Shown here: in pieces, positions 26,273 through 34,295 of the stretch | How the letters are laid out: each line of letters starts with the position of its first letter | Numbering within the stretch: the first letter of the stretch is position 1 | NCBI GenBank assembly: GCA_947643145.1 | Contig: CANRVD010000024.1 | Coordinates: forward strand, 1 to 39,168 | Direction: 5' to 3' | Length of the DNA stretch: 39,168 nucleotides | Source: an uncultured bacterium | GTDB lineage: Bacteria > Bacillota > Clostridia > Lachnospirales > Lachnospiraceae | Notes under the pieces: model-generated | Databases searched by the model: none | What the model was told of the DNA's origin: nothing | What the model saw: only the letters and a program-made list of their open reading frames with translations | Made by a program: the position numbers and the translations under genes

Positions 26273-27075
26273 AAAGATAAAAATCTTAAGACATTGGTTT
26301 TAAAATGCTTATCGGCCTGCTCTGCAAAACTCTTTGGTGTAGCAACCTGACTTTCTAAGCCAATAGAATCCCAGGTTGCCACCCAGATTAAATAGGGTTC
26401 TAGTGGTAATATATCTTTTACTTTCAGATGGCAGCCGTCACGGACGAGCAAACCATCCTGAGCCATTTTGGGGGCATCAAAATACAATCTCGCTCCAGTG
26501 AGATATTCTTTCTCTATATCCATTACGATTCTGCCCTGCTGCTTAGAATTTACAACAATTTCTCCAGTAGTACCACTGCCAAACATGATATAGTCGCTAA
26601 AATCAATGGGATCTCCCAAATTTACTCCAATCGGCTGCTCCTCTTCCGTGGCATTTTCAGCTTTGAGCCTGTTCCAGCTTTTTAACATTCCATCACGCTT
26701 AATTGACTGCCAGCTCCCCATAGGTGTACAATGTATTAAAACAGCAGGCTCATTGTCACGAAGAAACGGCTCATTATATTTATGCCCAAGATAACCTTCC
26801 TTCGCTAATTTCAAATCTGTTTCCGTCATAACCAGAATCACATTTTTACCAGCAGAGTCATTGAACCCGATAAAATCACCAACTGCCATCGCCCAATCTT
26901 TATACTGTAAACGGCTGACCTTTATCGTATAGGCACAGCCGTTGCTGCTGCCACACATCATCTGATAATCATCACTATCCGTAAGCTTTAAAATGCGCCA
27001 AGAATTATCATATTCACATCCGGTAATCGGATTTATTTTATTTTCCTCCAATTCATTCAGCCGATAAATCATCAT
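26254..27075 (-). CDS. Uncharacterised protein, possibly ADP-ribosyltransferase-like
   Basis: This 273-residue soluble protein is not one I recognise with certainty. The middle reads LIHCTPMGSWQSIKRDGML, and the C-terminal part reads FDAPKMAQDGLLVRDGCHLK followed by VKDILPLEPYLIWVATWDS. This His-then-basic layout and the late strand pattern resemble the RNA 2'-phosphotransferase/ADP-ribosyltransferase fold, but key residues cannot be confirmed. The first 100 residues contain YQMMCGSSNGCAYTIKVSRL. ATG 27075, or ATG 27072 next to it, follows AAAGGGGG. The open frame further upstream is R1 repeat DNA and is excluded. The GC content and codon use are like its neighbours. Confidence 0.6.
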   Translation of the reverse strand: MMIYRLNELEENKINPITGCEYDNSWRILKLTDSDDYQMMCGSSNGCAYTIKVSRLQYKDWAMAVGDFIGFNDSAGKNVILVMTETDLKLAKEGYLGHKYNEPFLRDNEPAVLIHCTPMGSWQSIKRDGMLKSWNRLKAENATEEEQPIGVNLGDPIDFSDYIMFGSGTTGEIVVNSKQQGRIVMDIEKEYLTGARLYFDAPKMAQDGLLVRDGCHLKVKDILPLEPYLIWVATWDSIGLESQVATPKSFAEQADKHFKTNVLRFLSLPESAL

Positions 27076-27092
27076 ATCCCCCTTTCTTTGTT

Positions 27093-27175
27093 CCCGCGAA
27101 GCAACGAGCCAAGCACGAGTTTGCAAGGAACTAAAAGTTCCTTTGCATTTGGTGGCTGCCGCTGGGTATTTGACT
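27093..27175 (-). repeat. R1 dispersed repeat, copy B
   Basis: Read on the reverse strand, it starts AGTCAAATACCC and ends TTGCTTCGCGGG, like copies A and C. The first hairpin has lost its right arm. In the middle is a new stem, AAGGAACT/AGTTCCTT. Its right end lies 17 bp before the start of the 26254 gene. Confidence 0.75.
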
Positions 27176-27186
27176 ACTCTTTTCAT

Positions 27187-27390
27187 CTAATCAAAATCAA
27201 TTCCTGCATAATAACACAACTGCAATGCCCGAAATGTAATATCACACTATCGTCTGACTTTTGTCCGCCAGTCAGTTTCCAATTGCAGCCCTGCATAAGT
27301 TCCCCCATCTTTGAACAAATCATCATGTACGGCAATTTCACAGCTCCCCTTCTCATTTACACGTTGTCCTCGTGCCGCTTTTAGCGGCAT
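27187..27390 (-). pseudogene. Possible remnant of a small protein gene
   Basis: An ATG at 27388-27390 with a GGGAAG site opens a 47-codon frame (MPLKAARGQRVNEKGSCEIA start), ending at a TAG at 27247. The same frame then continues protein-like (CDITFRALQLCYYAGIDFD) to a second stop at 27187, next to R1 copy B. This pattern suggests a gene decayed by a nonsense change. I cannot name the protein. The remaining DNA to 27467 shows no other feature. Confidence 0.35.
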
Positions 27391-27467
27391 ATATTTTCAC
27401 ACCAACTTCCCTAACTTTTATCAAGCTAACGATACATATTATATTGTCAATTCCTCTGTAAACTTAA

Positions 27468-28133
27468 TTACTTAAAATATTCTGTATCGAATACCTCCAA
27501 AAGATTTCTTATTGCAGTAACTCCGGCAGGGACCTCTTTCAATGACCTGTTCACCCATATTGCATTGATTCCCAATTCACCTGCACCTTTTACATCACTG
27601 CATAAAGAATCGCCAATATGAACTACTTCATTCCCATTTAGCCCTACTGACTGAAGCGCCATCTGAAACAATTCTTTTCGGGGTTTATATGCCCTTGCAT
27701 CTTCACTGGTAAAGACTCCCGCTGGTTTTAGTCCATGATATTCCAAAGCATTTAATATATCTGCTGTGTCTATATTGGAAACAATATAAATTGGTACAGG
27801 ACATTTCTCAAAAAATTCTTTTGACTCATCAAAAATCGGCGGTTTTACCCAATGCGCAAACATCATATCGCTTAACTCTACCGGATTAGCGCTCGATTTA
27901 AATTTCTTTAATGTTTTTTCTAACGATTTATATTCCAGCTCCCTCTGTGTCTCAAATGTTGTTCCATAAGCATTCGTAAACATTGTTTGAAATTCATTCC
28001 ACCAAAAAGCGCCTATTTCACTTCTATTGCTGACACAGCCTGTCTCTATAATAATTTCTTTGATTTTTTTAATAACTTCACCATCTTCGTGCACTACAGT
28101 TCCATAAAAATCCAAAAATACAGCCTTTACCAT
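27468..28133 (-). CDS. HAD superfamily hydrolase
   Basis: This 221-residue HAD protein has motif I FLDFYGTV (nucleophile and acid/base Asp; the second Asp of the usual DxD is replaced by Tyr in DFYGT), motif II in IYIVSNIDT, the motif III Lys in EDARAYKPRKELF and motif IV VHIGDSLCSDVKGA. The cap is of the small alpha-helical C1 type (YjjG/haloacid dehalogenase-like). Phosphatase action on a small metabolite is likely. ATG 28133 has an AGGAGGT site at 8 nt; TTG 28139 is not needed. Confidence 0.9.
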   Translation of the reverse strand: MVKAVFLDFYGTVVHEDGEVIKKIKEIIIETGCVSNRSEIGAFWWNEFQTMFTNAYGTTFETQRELEYKSLEKTLKKFKSSANPVELSDMMFAHWVKPPIFDESKEFFEKCPVPIYIVSNIDTADILNALEYHGLKPAGVFTSEDARAYKPRKELFQMALQSVGLNGNEVVHIGDSLCSDVKGAGELGINAIWVNRSLKEVPAGVTAIRNLLEVFDTEYFK

Positions 28134-28176
28134 TAGCAATACCTCCTGTAAAATTCTGTCATATAAATCATCAATT

Positions 28177-28197
28177 ACTTAATTTTCGTTGTACTAG
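28177..28197 (+). repeat. R5 repeat, copy 2
   Basis: It is identical over 21 bp to positions 21-41. It overlaps the stop codon (28194-28196) of the P-loop kinase gene, so the repeat supplies that gene's last codon and stop. Confidence 0.7.
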
Positions 28198-28709
28198 AAT
28201 TCAATGTCAATTTGATATTTATCATCAATAAGAAGATAATTAACCTTATGAGTCTGACACTGCTCCAGTACTTCGGCATTATCCCTGCGTACTGTTTCTA
28301 TCGTACAGTAGTCATCATCCATTCTGTTTTCTATAACACTTGCAAACTTTTTTATATCACTAAAATGATTTGTAATATAGTTATCACTCATAACCAGGCA
28401 ATAATACTTTATGTTATCCAAATATTCCGGTTCAAAATCTTTCGACCACTCAAAAGGAATATAACATCCTTCCACAACCAGATTCTGCTCGTTCTCAATA
28501 GCTGTTTTTATCATTTCACACACAATCGGCCATAGATAATCCGTTAATGCTTTTTCATCGCTCACAGGTGTAAGTTTAGTATTTCCGCTGCGAATAAGCC
28601 CCATCTTTAAGTGGTCTATGGATAGATAGGGATACTTATATTTTTCAAGCAATTTTTGAGCAAGTGCTGTCTTCCCTGTGTGAGATGCCCCCGTTATCAA
28701 AATAATCAA
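28194..28709 (-). CDS. P-loop kinase-like ATPase
   Basis: This protein of about 171 residues has Walker A GASHTGKTA close to the N-terminus, a Walker B-like LVVEGCYIPFEW and a lid-like basic segment with ENRMDDDYCTIETVRRDN. It resembles small nucleotide or metabolite kinases and the zeta/AAA_33 group. The substrate is unknown. The likely start is TTG 28709, which has a GGGAGG site; TTG 28733 gives 179 residues but its ribosome site overlaps the start codon. Its C-terminus runs into repeat R5, which may have changed the last residues. Confidence 0.75.
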   Translation of the reverse strand: MIILITGASHTGKTALAQKLLEKYKYPYLSIDHLKMGLIRSGNTKLTPVSDEKALTDYLWPIVCEMIKTAIENEQNLVVEGCYIPFEWSKDFEPEYLDNIKYYCLVMSDNYITNHFSDIKKFASVIENRMDDDYCTIETVRRDNAEVLEQCQTHKVNYLLIDDKYQIDIEF

Positions 28710-28758
28710 ACTTTTTTCCTCCCATTCAATCAAACCTTTCCGCTTGCGTCATCCTCTC

Positions 28759-28980
28759 CTAATTCCATAAGTCATGGATTGTTTTATCTGCTTTTAAATC
28801 ATCCTGTGCTTTCTGTTCTGTTATCTTTCTATATGCCTCTGTCATTCCATTTTTAACTGCCCATTTAATAACAAAATATAAAGCAATCAAAACAACAACT
28901 GCCGTTCCTGCACTAAGTCCTAATTCCTGCCACATATCGGCTAACCTTTCGCTCATTTCTAATCTTTTCCATAAATCCAT
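28759..28980 (-). CDS. Small single-pass membrane protein
   Basis: This 73-residue protein has one hydrophobic helix at about residues 24-41 (AGTAVVVLIALYFVIKWAV), flanked by an N-terminal amphipathic segment and a charged C-terminal tail. It is similar in layout to small DUF6019-type proteins of Lachnospiraceae, with no known function. A CAGGAGGAAAG site precedes the ATG well. It lies 25 bp upstream of the P-loop gene. Confidence 0.75.
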   Translation of the reverse strand: MDLWKRLEMSERLADMWQELGLSAGTAVVVLIALYFVIKWAVKNGMTEAYRKITEQKAQDDLKADKTIHDLWN

Positions 28981-29090
28981 CCTGCTTTCCTCCTGTGATA
29001 CCCTTCGCTCTGTTTCTGTTCCATCAATATTGGAAGTTGTTACTAAGATACTGTTTTTCTACAGGCCACGAAACTTTAAACCTTTATTAT

Positions 29091-29121
29091 ATTACTTCGA
29101 CTATTAAATCTCACGGTTTTT
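29091..29121. repeat. R3 terminal fragment at the 3' end of the ANT(6)-like gene
   Basis: These 31 bp match the left end of R3 (ATTACTTCG then TTAAAT and GTTTTT) at about 25 positions. The fragment contains the stop codon of the ANT(6)-like gene (29111-29113), so the last residues of that protein come from R3-like DNA. Confidence 0.6.
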
Positions 29122-29986
29122 GCTTTTCATCCCTTTTTGATAATTGATATGTATGCTTTAAATACTGCAGGGCAGAGGCTCCTTCCTCTTCATTATACCC
29201 ATATCCAAGCTGCTCTCCGACATACTGTGCCACATTTCTGAATAAATCACACATCTTAAAAACTGCCGCCCATGCATTTGCAATATCACAGTCAAAATAT
29301 GTTGACAGAAACATTTGCCATTCTTCTTCTGAAAGCCACTGATATAAATACTTCGAAGATTTTCCTGTGCTTACCGACCAATTTGTAATCAGCCCGACTT
29401 TCCAGTCCAGCATTTTGATAAGCTCCGTTCTGACATGGTAATTCGTCATATCCTGCACGTAGGGCATTTCCTCTCTCCACAATCCTTTTGCAATATTGTT
29501 GGTACACCACCAAAATTCATTGCAAGTAGCTAAAAACTGCTCCCTTGTGGGTTTTGTAACCCAATAGTCACGGTCTGTTGCCGGTTCTATCGGAGGCAGT
29601 ATGCTTTCCTTGTCCAATAAAATTTTGCAGAGTTTATCATCTTTTATAGCGCATAAGGCATACTCTGTAGATTGTACCGTTAAATCAATTCTAACCCCAT
29701 CTTTAAACTGCATCAGCCATCCATAAGAATTCTCCGTATCACTCGGAAAATACGGATTTTCATCTGGATACTGCATATAAAGGATTTCTCCGAAATAGCT
29801 AATGAAGTCTTTGTCCAAAATAAAATCCTTTGTAGCTTCCACGACATAGACAATATCATAATCCTGAAACATATCTCCCTGAACATTACTGTTTGTCCTC
29901 GAACCGTTCATATAAACAGCTTTAATCCTATCATCATTCCTGGCAATCCCTAAAATAAGGTCATACATTTCTTTTTCTGTTCGCAT
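29111..29986 (-). CDS. Aminoglycoside 6-adenylyltransferase-like protein (ANT(6) type)
   Basis: This 291-residue protein matches the ANT(6)/AadE/AadK family, which transfers AMP from ATP to the 6-hydroxyl of streptomycin. The nucleotidyltransferase signature is VYMNGSRTNSNVQGDMFQDY followed by DIVYVV; a later Asp is in VRIDLTV. The C-terminal helical domain is present, with NEFWWCTNNIAKGLWREE near residue 165. Many chromosomal copies in Clostridia are not known to give resistance, so activity is not claimed. ATG 29986 follows CGGGAGAT. A frameshifted 5' fragment of a second copy lies at 34999-35129. Confidence 0.85.
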   Translation of the reverse strand: MRTEKEMYDLILGIARNDDRIKAVYMNGSRTNSNVQGDMFQDYDIVYVVEATKDFILDKDFISYFGEILYMQYPDENPYFPSDTENSYGWLMQFKDGVRIDLTVQSTEYALCAIKDDKLCKILLDKESILPPIEPATDRDYWVTKPTREQFLATCNEFWWCTNNIAKGLWREEMPYVQDMTNYHVRTELIKMLDWKVGLITNWSVSTGKSSKYLYQWLSEEEWQMFLSTYFDCDIANAWAAVFKMCDLFRNVAQYVGEQLGYGYNEEEGASALQYLKHTYQLSKRDEKQKP

Positions 29987-30011
29987 AATGATATCTCCCG
30001 CCTTATTTTGG

Positions 30012-30120
30012 TATATTATAGGAAACAAAACCAGTTTCCTATAATCAATTTACGGCACAAAACCCGTGCCTTTTATCGGCAATTGCGCTTCAATTTCCGA
30101 TAAATTATATTATACCATTG
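30012..30120. repeat. R2 three-hairpin dispersed repeat, copy 2
   Basis: It aligns with 51-161. The first hairpin (TTATAGGAAAC with GTTTCCTATAA) and the second (GGCAC with GTGCC) are perfect here. The third keeps 12 of 13 pairs of copy 1. It lies 25 bp upstream of the ANT(6)-like start and 30 bp from the end of the next gene, filling the intergenic gap. Confidence 0.75.
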
Positions 30121-30150
30121 TTGTATTTTCCTGCCAAGTATTTATCTGCT

Positions 30151-31437
30151 TTACTGCCGTATCGCATTGGGATAAATCCGCTCCATTCTGGCATCATCAA
30201 AATATTTATCCATAACCCGCTCCCATCCGTGTACTGCTGCATTTCCATTGGCCCGCGTATCATACCGCATCAGTGCCAAAACTGAAACAAAAATATTAAG
30301 AACCATAAACACCATAAAGCACCCTGTCAGCACCCATCTCGTCTTTCTTAAAATAGCATCTATAAGCTGCGACACTTTCGGGTATAGGCCTTTAATCCAC
30401 ACAACCGCCGCAATTCCCCAAAAGAAACAGTAAAGCAAGTTAATCCGCCCTCCCAGATTAAACGGCATCTCACTATAATCCCAAAATACTTTTCCGAATA
30501 CGATTTCCGTAAAAACACTACAAATATACTCATAGGCACCACCAAGAAAAACACCTACCCAAAAGATATGATGTTCCTGCTTATCCTTGTCCTTATAAAG
30601 CAGTATCGTCACAAGGGCAATCGCCAGTCCCCATACTATACTGAAAGGTCCCCATACCAGACTGCTCCTGCTCATCCATACACCTGCCGTAATCCTGCAA
30701 AATATGGTTTCCACAATATCCCCTGCAAAAGCTCCAATTAGAAACAGCCAAAATACCTGTACAAAACTGCATCTTTCCTCGCTTTTTTCCTGCTCTCTCT
30801 CCTGCAGGATAGACGGATACGACCTGCCTATCCTTTTTTCAATATGACCGGAAACTTTCGCAGCAAGCCGGAATGTCCATCTTTGCAGTTTATGATTCCA
30901 CCCCAGCAGCCGCGGAAGTTTTTCCTCTATATGGTAAACCGACAGCAAAGAACCTAAAAAGTCTATCATTGATAAAGCCAAAAGCACCAATAAAACCACT
31001 TCCCAGACAAATGCAGGCAGAAAATTGCAGCATCCAAAAATCATTCCATTACCATATCTGACTGCCAAAAGCCCAAGCAAGCCCCAAAGAAGAGAATACT
31101 GCAAACAGATATATCCGTCAAAATTATATTTTTTGGCAGAATAATCCCACCATTTTTTCCACTTCACTCTTTCCAGCAGTTTTCCAGCAAACCACTGTAC
31201 AGCAGTTCCCACTGCCATACTTCCCAAAAAGAGAAACAGCACATCATTTTTAAGCTCCTGCAAAAAAACTGTCAAAAGCACTCCGGTAAATCCATAAAGG
31301 AAACAAAACGGCCCCGATGCAAAACCACGGTTTCTGAAATCCTTCATCTTTACCGTTGCCACTGTTGTTTCAGCCAGCCATGCTAAAAAAGAATAGGCAA
31401 AAAAGAGTATGGCAGTTTCATAAAATGTTAAATTCAT
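30151..31437 (-). CDS. PF06541-type (CmpB-like) membrane protein, two-domain
   Basis: This 428-residue protein with about ten to twelve membrane helices has two repeats of the putative ABC-transporter-type permease domain PF06541. The first starts near residue 10 (FFAYSFLAWLAETTVATVKM then RGFASGPFCFLYGFTGVLL), the second near residue 225 (FLIGAFAGDIVETIFCRITA then WGPFSIVWGLAIALV). The function is unknown despite the database name. AAGGAGGTC precedes ATG 31437. The gene stands alone. Confidence 0.85.
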   Translation of the reverse strand: MNLTFYETAILFFAYSFLAWLAETTVATVKMKDFRNRGFASGPFCFLYGFTGVLLTVFLQELKNDVLFLFLGSMAVGTAVQWFAGKLLERVKWKKWWDYSAKKYNFDGYICLQYSLLWGLLGLLAVRYGNGMIFGCCNFLPAFVWEVVLLVLLALSMIDFLGSLLSVYHIEEKLPRLLGWNHKLQRWTFRLAAKVSGHIEKRIGRSYPSILQEREQEKSEERCSFVQVFWLFLIGAFAGDIVETIFCRITAGVWMSRSSLVWGPFSIVWGLAIALVTILLYKDKDKQEHHIFWVGVFLGGAYEYICSVFTEIVFGKVFWDYSEMPFNLGGRINLLYCFFWGIAAVVWIKGLYPKVSQLIDAILRKTRWVLTGCFMVFMVLNIFVSVLALMRYDTRANGNAAVHGWERVMDKYFDDARMERIYPNAIRQ

Positions 31438-31535
31438 TTTGACCTCCTTCTGCACAGGATACAACTCCTCTACAATCTCATTTTAAACTCCTTTCGTATA
31501 GGTTACAATACCTGCGCAATTTTTCTAAACACAAA

Positions 31536-31647
31536 AGTCAAATACCCCGTAGCAAGCTACGGGGCATGACTTAGCTTCTTTTTAGCAAGTTCGCCCCAAG
31601 GGGCGGGGTATTTGGTCTACGCTCCGCTTGGCTCGTTGCTTCGCGGG
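31536..31647 (+). repeat. R1 dispersed repeat, copy C (composite)
   Basis: It starts AGTCAAATACCCCG and ends TTGCTTCGCGGG, as copies A and B. The left hairpin has grown (ACCCCGTAG/CTACGGGG), and a second partial right arm (CGGGGTATTTGG) follows about 50 bp later. The left arm of the second hairpin is missing, so it looks like two overlapping copies joined. Confidence 0.75.
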
Positions 31648-31654
31648 AATAAAG

Positions 31655-31815
31655 TTACTTTCCACTCCGTGCCCGGTTATTATTCCCCAATGCCGTCATG
31701 CTGCTTTCCTTTGAAGCTTTTGAATGCATTGCACCAGCTTCTGCTATGGTAACGACATCTGCCAACAGCACGCAGCCTGAAATTGTTACATACCGTGCTT
31801 TCTATTTTTCCGCAT
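31655..31815 (-). pseudogene. Remnant of a secreted-protein N-terminus
   Basis: ATG 31815 has a GGGAG site and encodes MRKNRK, then hits a stop; shifting one base gives ARYVTISGCVLLADVVTIAE and more, ending at 31655. Together these look like a basic N-terminus plus hydrophobic signal-peptide core, broken by a one-base frameshift and cut short 8 bp from R1 copy C. The protein is not recognised. Confidence 0.4.
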
Positions 31816-31837
31816 ATAAAATTCTCCCTTCGCTGTA

Positions 31838-31859
31838 TTAGTACAACGTAAATTAAAGT
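31838..31859 (-). repeat. R5 repeat, copy 3
   Basis: Reverse strand: ACTTTAATTTACGTTGTACTAA, differing from copies 1 and 2 by one added T and two base changes. The preceding CAATTA is also shared with copy 2. Confidence 0.6.
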
Positions 31860-32133
31860 AATTGCTTAAATAACATTTAGCAAGGGGAATAGGTGTTTTG
31901 CCACTGGATCTATTTTGGCTCTAAAATTATCAGAACAGTAAAAATTTAGTGATTAATCATAATATCATGAAAAATAAGTAGGAAAACGAAGGAAAAACAT
32001 TATATGATTTAATGAAATTTAATGGAAAAAACACATAAGATACATGAAATGTCACAGGAAATTCACAAGCAGAGTGCTATATTAATTGCAGTAATGTTGT
32101 TGTTTATAAGCATATAGAAAAAGGAGATTTGTA

Positions 32134-33679
32134 ATGAGAAAAAAGGGGATAAATGGTATCTGTCTGATGGGAACTTTAGCAATGTTGACTGGATGTGCTG
32201 CAAAGACAACAGAGCCTGAAACATCAGACAATGCTGGTATTTGTCCCGGCAGAATTTATGACGGTGGGCAAAGATGGAAGTGTATCTTTTACAGATAACG
32301 AAGTGGGTGGATATACTGCAAAGACAGCACCAATTGTATTTCAAAACAGTAATGGAGGATGGCGTTCCGGTTCTCCGAAGGGACCAGAATATGCAGATGC
32401 TTTAAGTGCCGGGATGATTTATGTATCCTGTGGTTCCAGAAGCCGGGATGCAGTACAGGAAGATGGTACAGTTACAGGAAAGGCACCGGTGCCAGTGGCA
32501 GACTTAAAAGCTGGAGTTATTGCGATAAGAGCAAATGCAGATGTGATTCCCGGAAATAAGGACAGAATCATTTCTGTTGGTGCGTCTGGCGGCGGACAGA
32601 TGAGTTCCGCATTGGGAGCAACGGGAAATATGGAGGAATATTATCCATATTTATATGAGGCGGGTGCTATTGGAGTTACCTATGACGAGGCAACAGATAC
32701 TTATAGTAGCGAGTATGATGATTCTGTATATGGAGCAATGGCTTATTGCCCGATTGCAGATATTGAAAATGCAGATTTGGCATACGCCTGGCTCCGTTAT
32801 GATTCTACCATGAATGCAGATGGCAGCCAGTCCGATACAGCCGGAAATTATAAATTTTCAGATTTCCAGTTAGCTTTACAGGAAAATGCAGCCTATGCTT
32901 TTGGGGAATATATCAATTCACTTAATCTCGTAGATTCAGATGGCAATACGCTTTCTTTTTCTGAAAATAAGGATGGTACGTTAAACCTTCGCGGTGGTAA
33001 TTACTATGAAGCAACCCTTCAAAATATTAGTGATGCATTAAATGCAACACTCGCATTAGAAGAAAATCCTGCAGTATATATCCGGGAAAAATATGGGAAA
33101 GATACTTCCGGCTGGTTAGAAAAAAATGCAGATGGGACTTATCAGGTAACGGATTTGGCAAACTTTATTAACGGAACAGGTTTAGTTCGAAATAAAGACA
33201 TTCCGGGTTTTGATATATTGGATATGAGTGCAGAAAATGATGCATTTGGCTCCAGTGATGTACAAACGGTTCACTATTCGGCTTCTATTGCCAGACTTTT
33301 ACAGGATAATTATGACTCTTACAAAGATTTAGACGGATTTGACGCAGAGCAGATTGATGCATATATTCAGAATGCTTTGACAGGAGAAGAAGCAGATGGC
33401 ATTACAAAGCAGACATATCTTGTAAATGCGACACAGATTATGCTGGATGTGGCCGCTGGGAAACAGGATGCGGATATTGCACAGTATTGGCGTACACGCA
33501 ATGGAACAGCAGATCAGCATACTTCTTTTTCAGTAGCATACAATATTTGTCTTGCTGCACAGATGGCTGGCTCAGAATCCGATTATGCCCTTGTCTGGGC
33601 AATGGGGCATGGAAGCAATGAGGGAACTGTTACAGGAACTTTTGTGGATTGGATTCATGAGATATGCTCTGCGGATTAA
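32134..33679 (+). pseudogene. Tannase-like lipoprotein, frameshifted
   Basis: ATG 32134 with AAAAAGGAG encodes a lipoprotein signal peptide ending LAMLTGC (lipobox Cys at residue 21), but that frame stops at 32296-32298. The main body (about 480 residues) is in another frame from about 32234 (MLVFVPAEFMTVGKDGS). It carries the serine-hydrolase elbow VGASGGGQMSS, and late patches TADQHTSF and WAMGHGSNEG that suit the catalytic Asp/His of subtype B tannases. The join at about 32230 has lost some residues as well as the frame. The intact form would be an exported esterase of tannins. It is probably inactive unless the shift is a sequencing error. Confidence 0.75.
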
Positions 33680-33701
33680 GGAGAAGTAATAGTTTGGGAA
33701 A

Positions 33702-33736
33702 GGATGGAAAAGGATTTTTTATTTCCATCCTTTTTT
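33702..33736 (+). terminator. Intrinsic terminator after the tannase-like gene
   Basis: GGATGGAAA (33702-33710) pairs with TTTCCATCC (33722-33730) and six T residues follow. It lies 23 bp after the stop codon. Confidence 0.9.
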
Positions 33737-33841
33737 ATCTACATCCGGTGTGTTGATTTATATAGAAATTTGCGAGGAATTGAGGTACAATTTTATTGTT
33801 GGAAGTGTCCGGCAAATTGGGACTTACGGAGGTAAATAATA

Positions 33842-34078
33842 ATGAATAATATTGAACGCAGAGATAAAGGATTAGCATATATATCTGATGATACTATTAT
33901 GGCTGAACAGGCAACGTGTAGAAAAATTCTGCAGAAATTAAAATTTATGGATAGAAGTGATTTTGCAGGTAAGGTAAAACGCATGATTACAGATAAAGAT
34001 AAAAGAAAGTTGTTTAAAGATGAAGAAATTGACGAAATAGCATGGAAAGATATTGTACAACGTGGATTTTCTAATTGA
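33842..34078 (+). pseudogene. Truncated sugar O-acetyltransferase-like N-terminus
   Basis: A GGAGG site and ATG 33842 open a 78-codon frame. The first 43 residues (NNIERRDKGLAYISDDTI, CRKILQKL, DRSDFAG) resemble the N-terminus of maltose/galactoside O-acetyltransferases of the LbH family, which are about 190-210 residues. The last 35 residues (KRMITDKDKRKLFKDEEIDE onward) are charged and do not continue that family, and the frame ends 30 bp before R3 copy 2. No hexapeptide repeat is present, so it cannot act as an acetyltransferase. Confidence 0.55.
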
Positions 34079-34107
34079 TTATTCAATTCCTGTTTGCATA
34101 ACCAGAT

Positions 34108-34267
34108 ATTACTTCGGCGGTTAAATATCGCAGTTTTTACTCGTCTAAATTCCCGGTTACATTCTGCCAAAAGCCTTGATGTAGCACCACTACACCTACG
34201 TTTTTGGCAGATGTATCCGAAAATTTATACTTCGTAAAATCATGCGATATTTAACTTCCGAAGTAAT
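34108..34267. repeat. R3 foldback element, full copy 2
   Basis: This 160-bp element has 25-bp terminal inverted repeats with two mismatches (ATTACTTCGG then TTAAATATCGCA, and TGCGATATTTAA then CCGAAGTAAT). Inner stems are TAAATT/AATTTA, CTGCCAAAA/TTTTGGCAG (34164-34172 with 34202-34210) and TGTAG/CTACA (34180-34184 with 34190-34194) around a CACCA loop. Compared with copy 1, four base pairs in the two inner stems change on both sides and stay paired. It ends 11 bp before the DUF1349 ribosome site. Confidence 0.9.
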
Positions 34268-34295
34268 AAATCAGAGTTGAAGGAGGTACAGAATA

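Larger units (their letters stand above)
31438..32133. other. 696-bp region without an intact gene
   Basis: This gap holds R1 copy C (31536-31647), the signal-peptide remnant (31655-31815) and R5 copy 3 (31838-31859). The remaining AT-rich DNA up to the tannase-like pseudogene shows no confident promoter. It looks like a site of past insertions and deletions. Confidence 0.6.

Noticed and set aside
34108..34267. Likeness of R3 ends to integron attC core sites (GTTRRRY and RYYYAAC)
   Set aside because: The two cores are in the wrong order for attC (GTTAAAT first, ATTTAAC last), copy 1 does not keep the consensus, and no integrase or cassette array is present.
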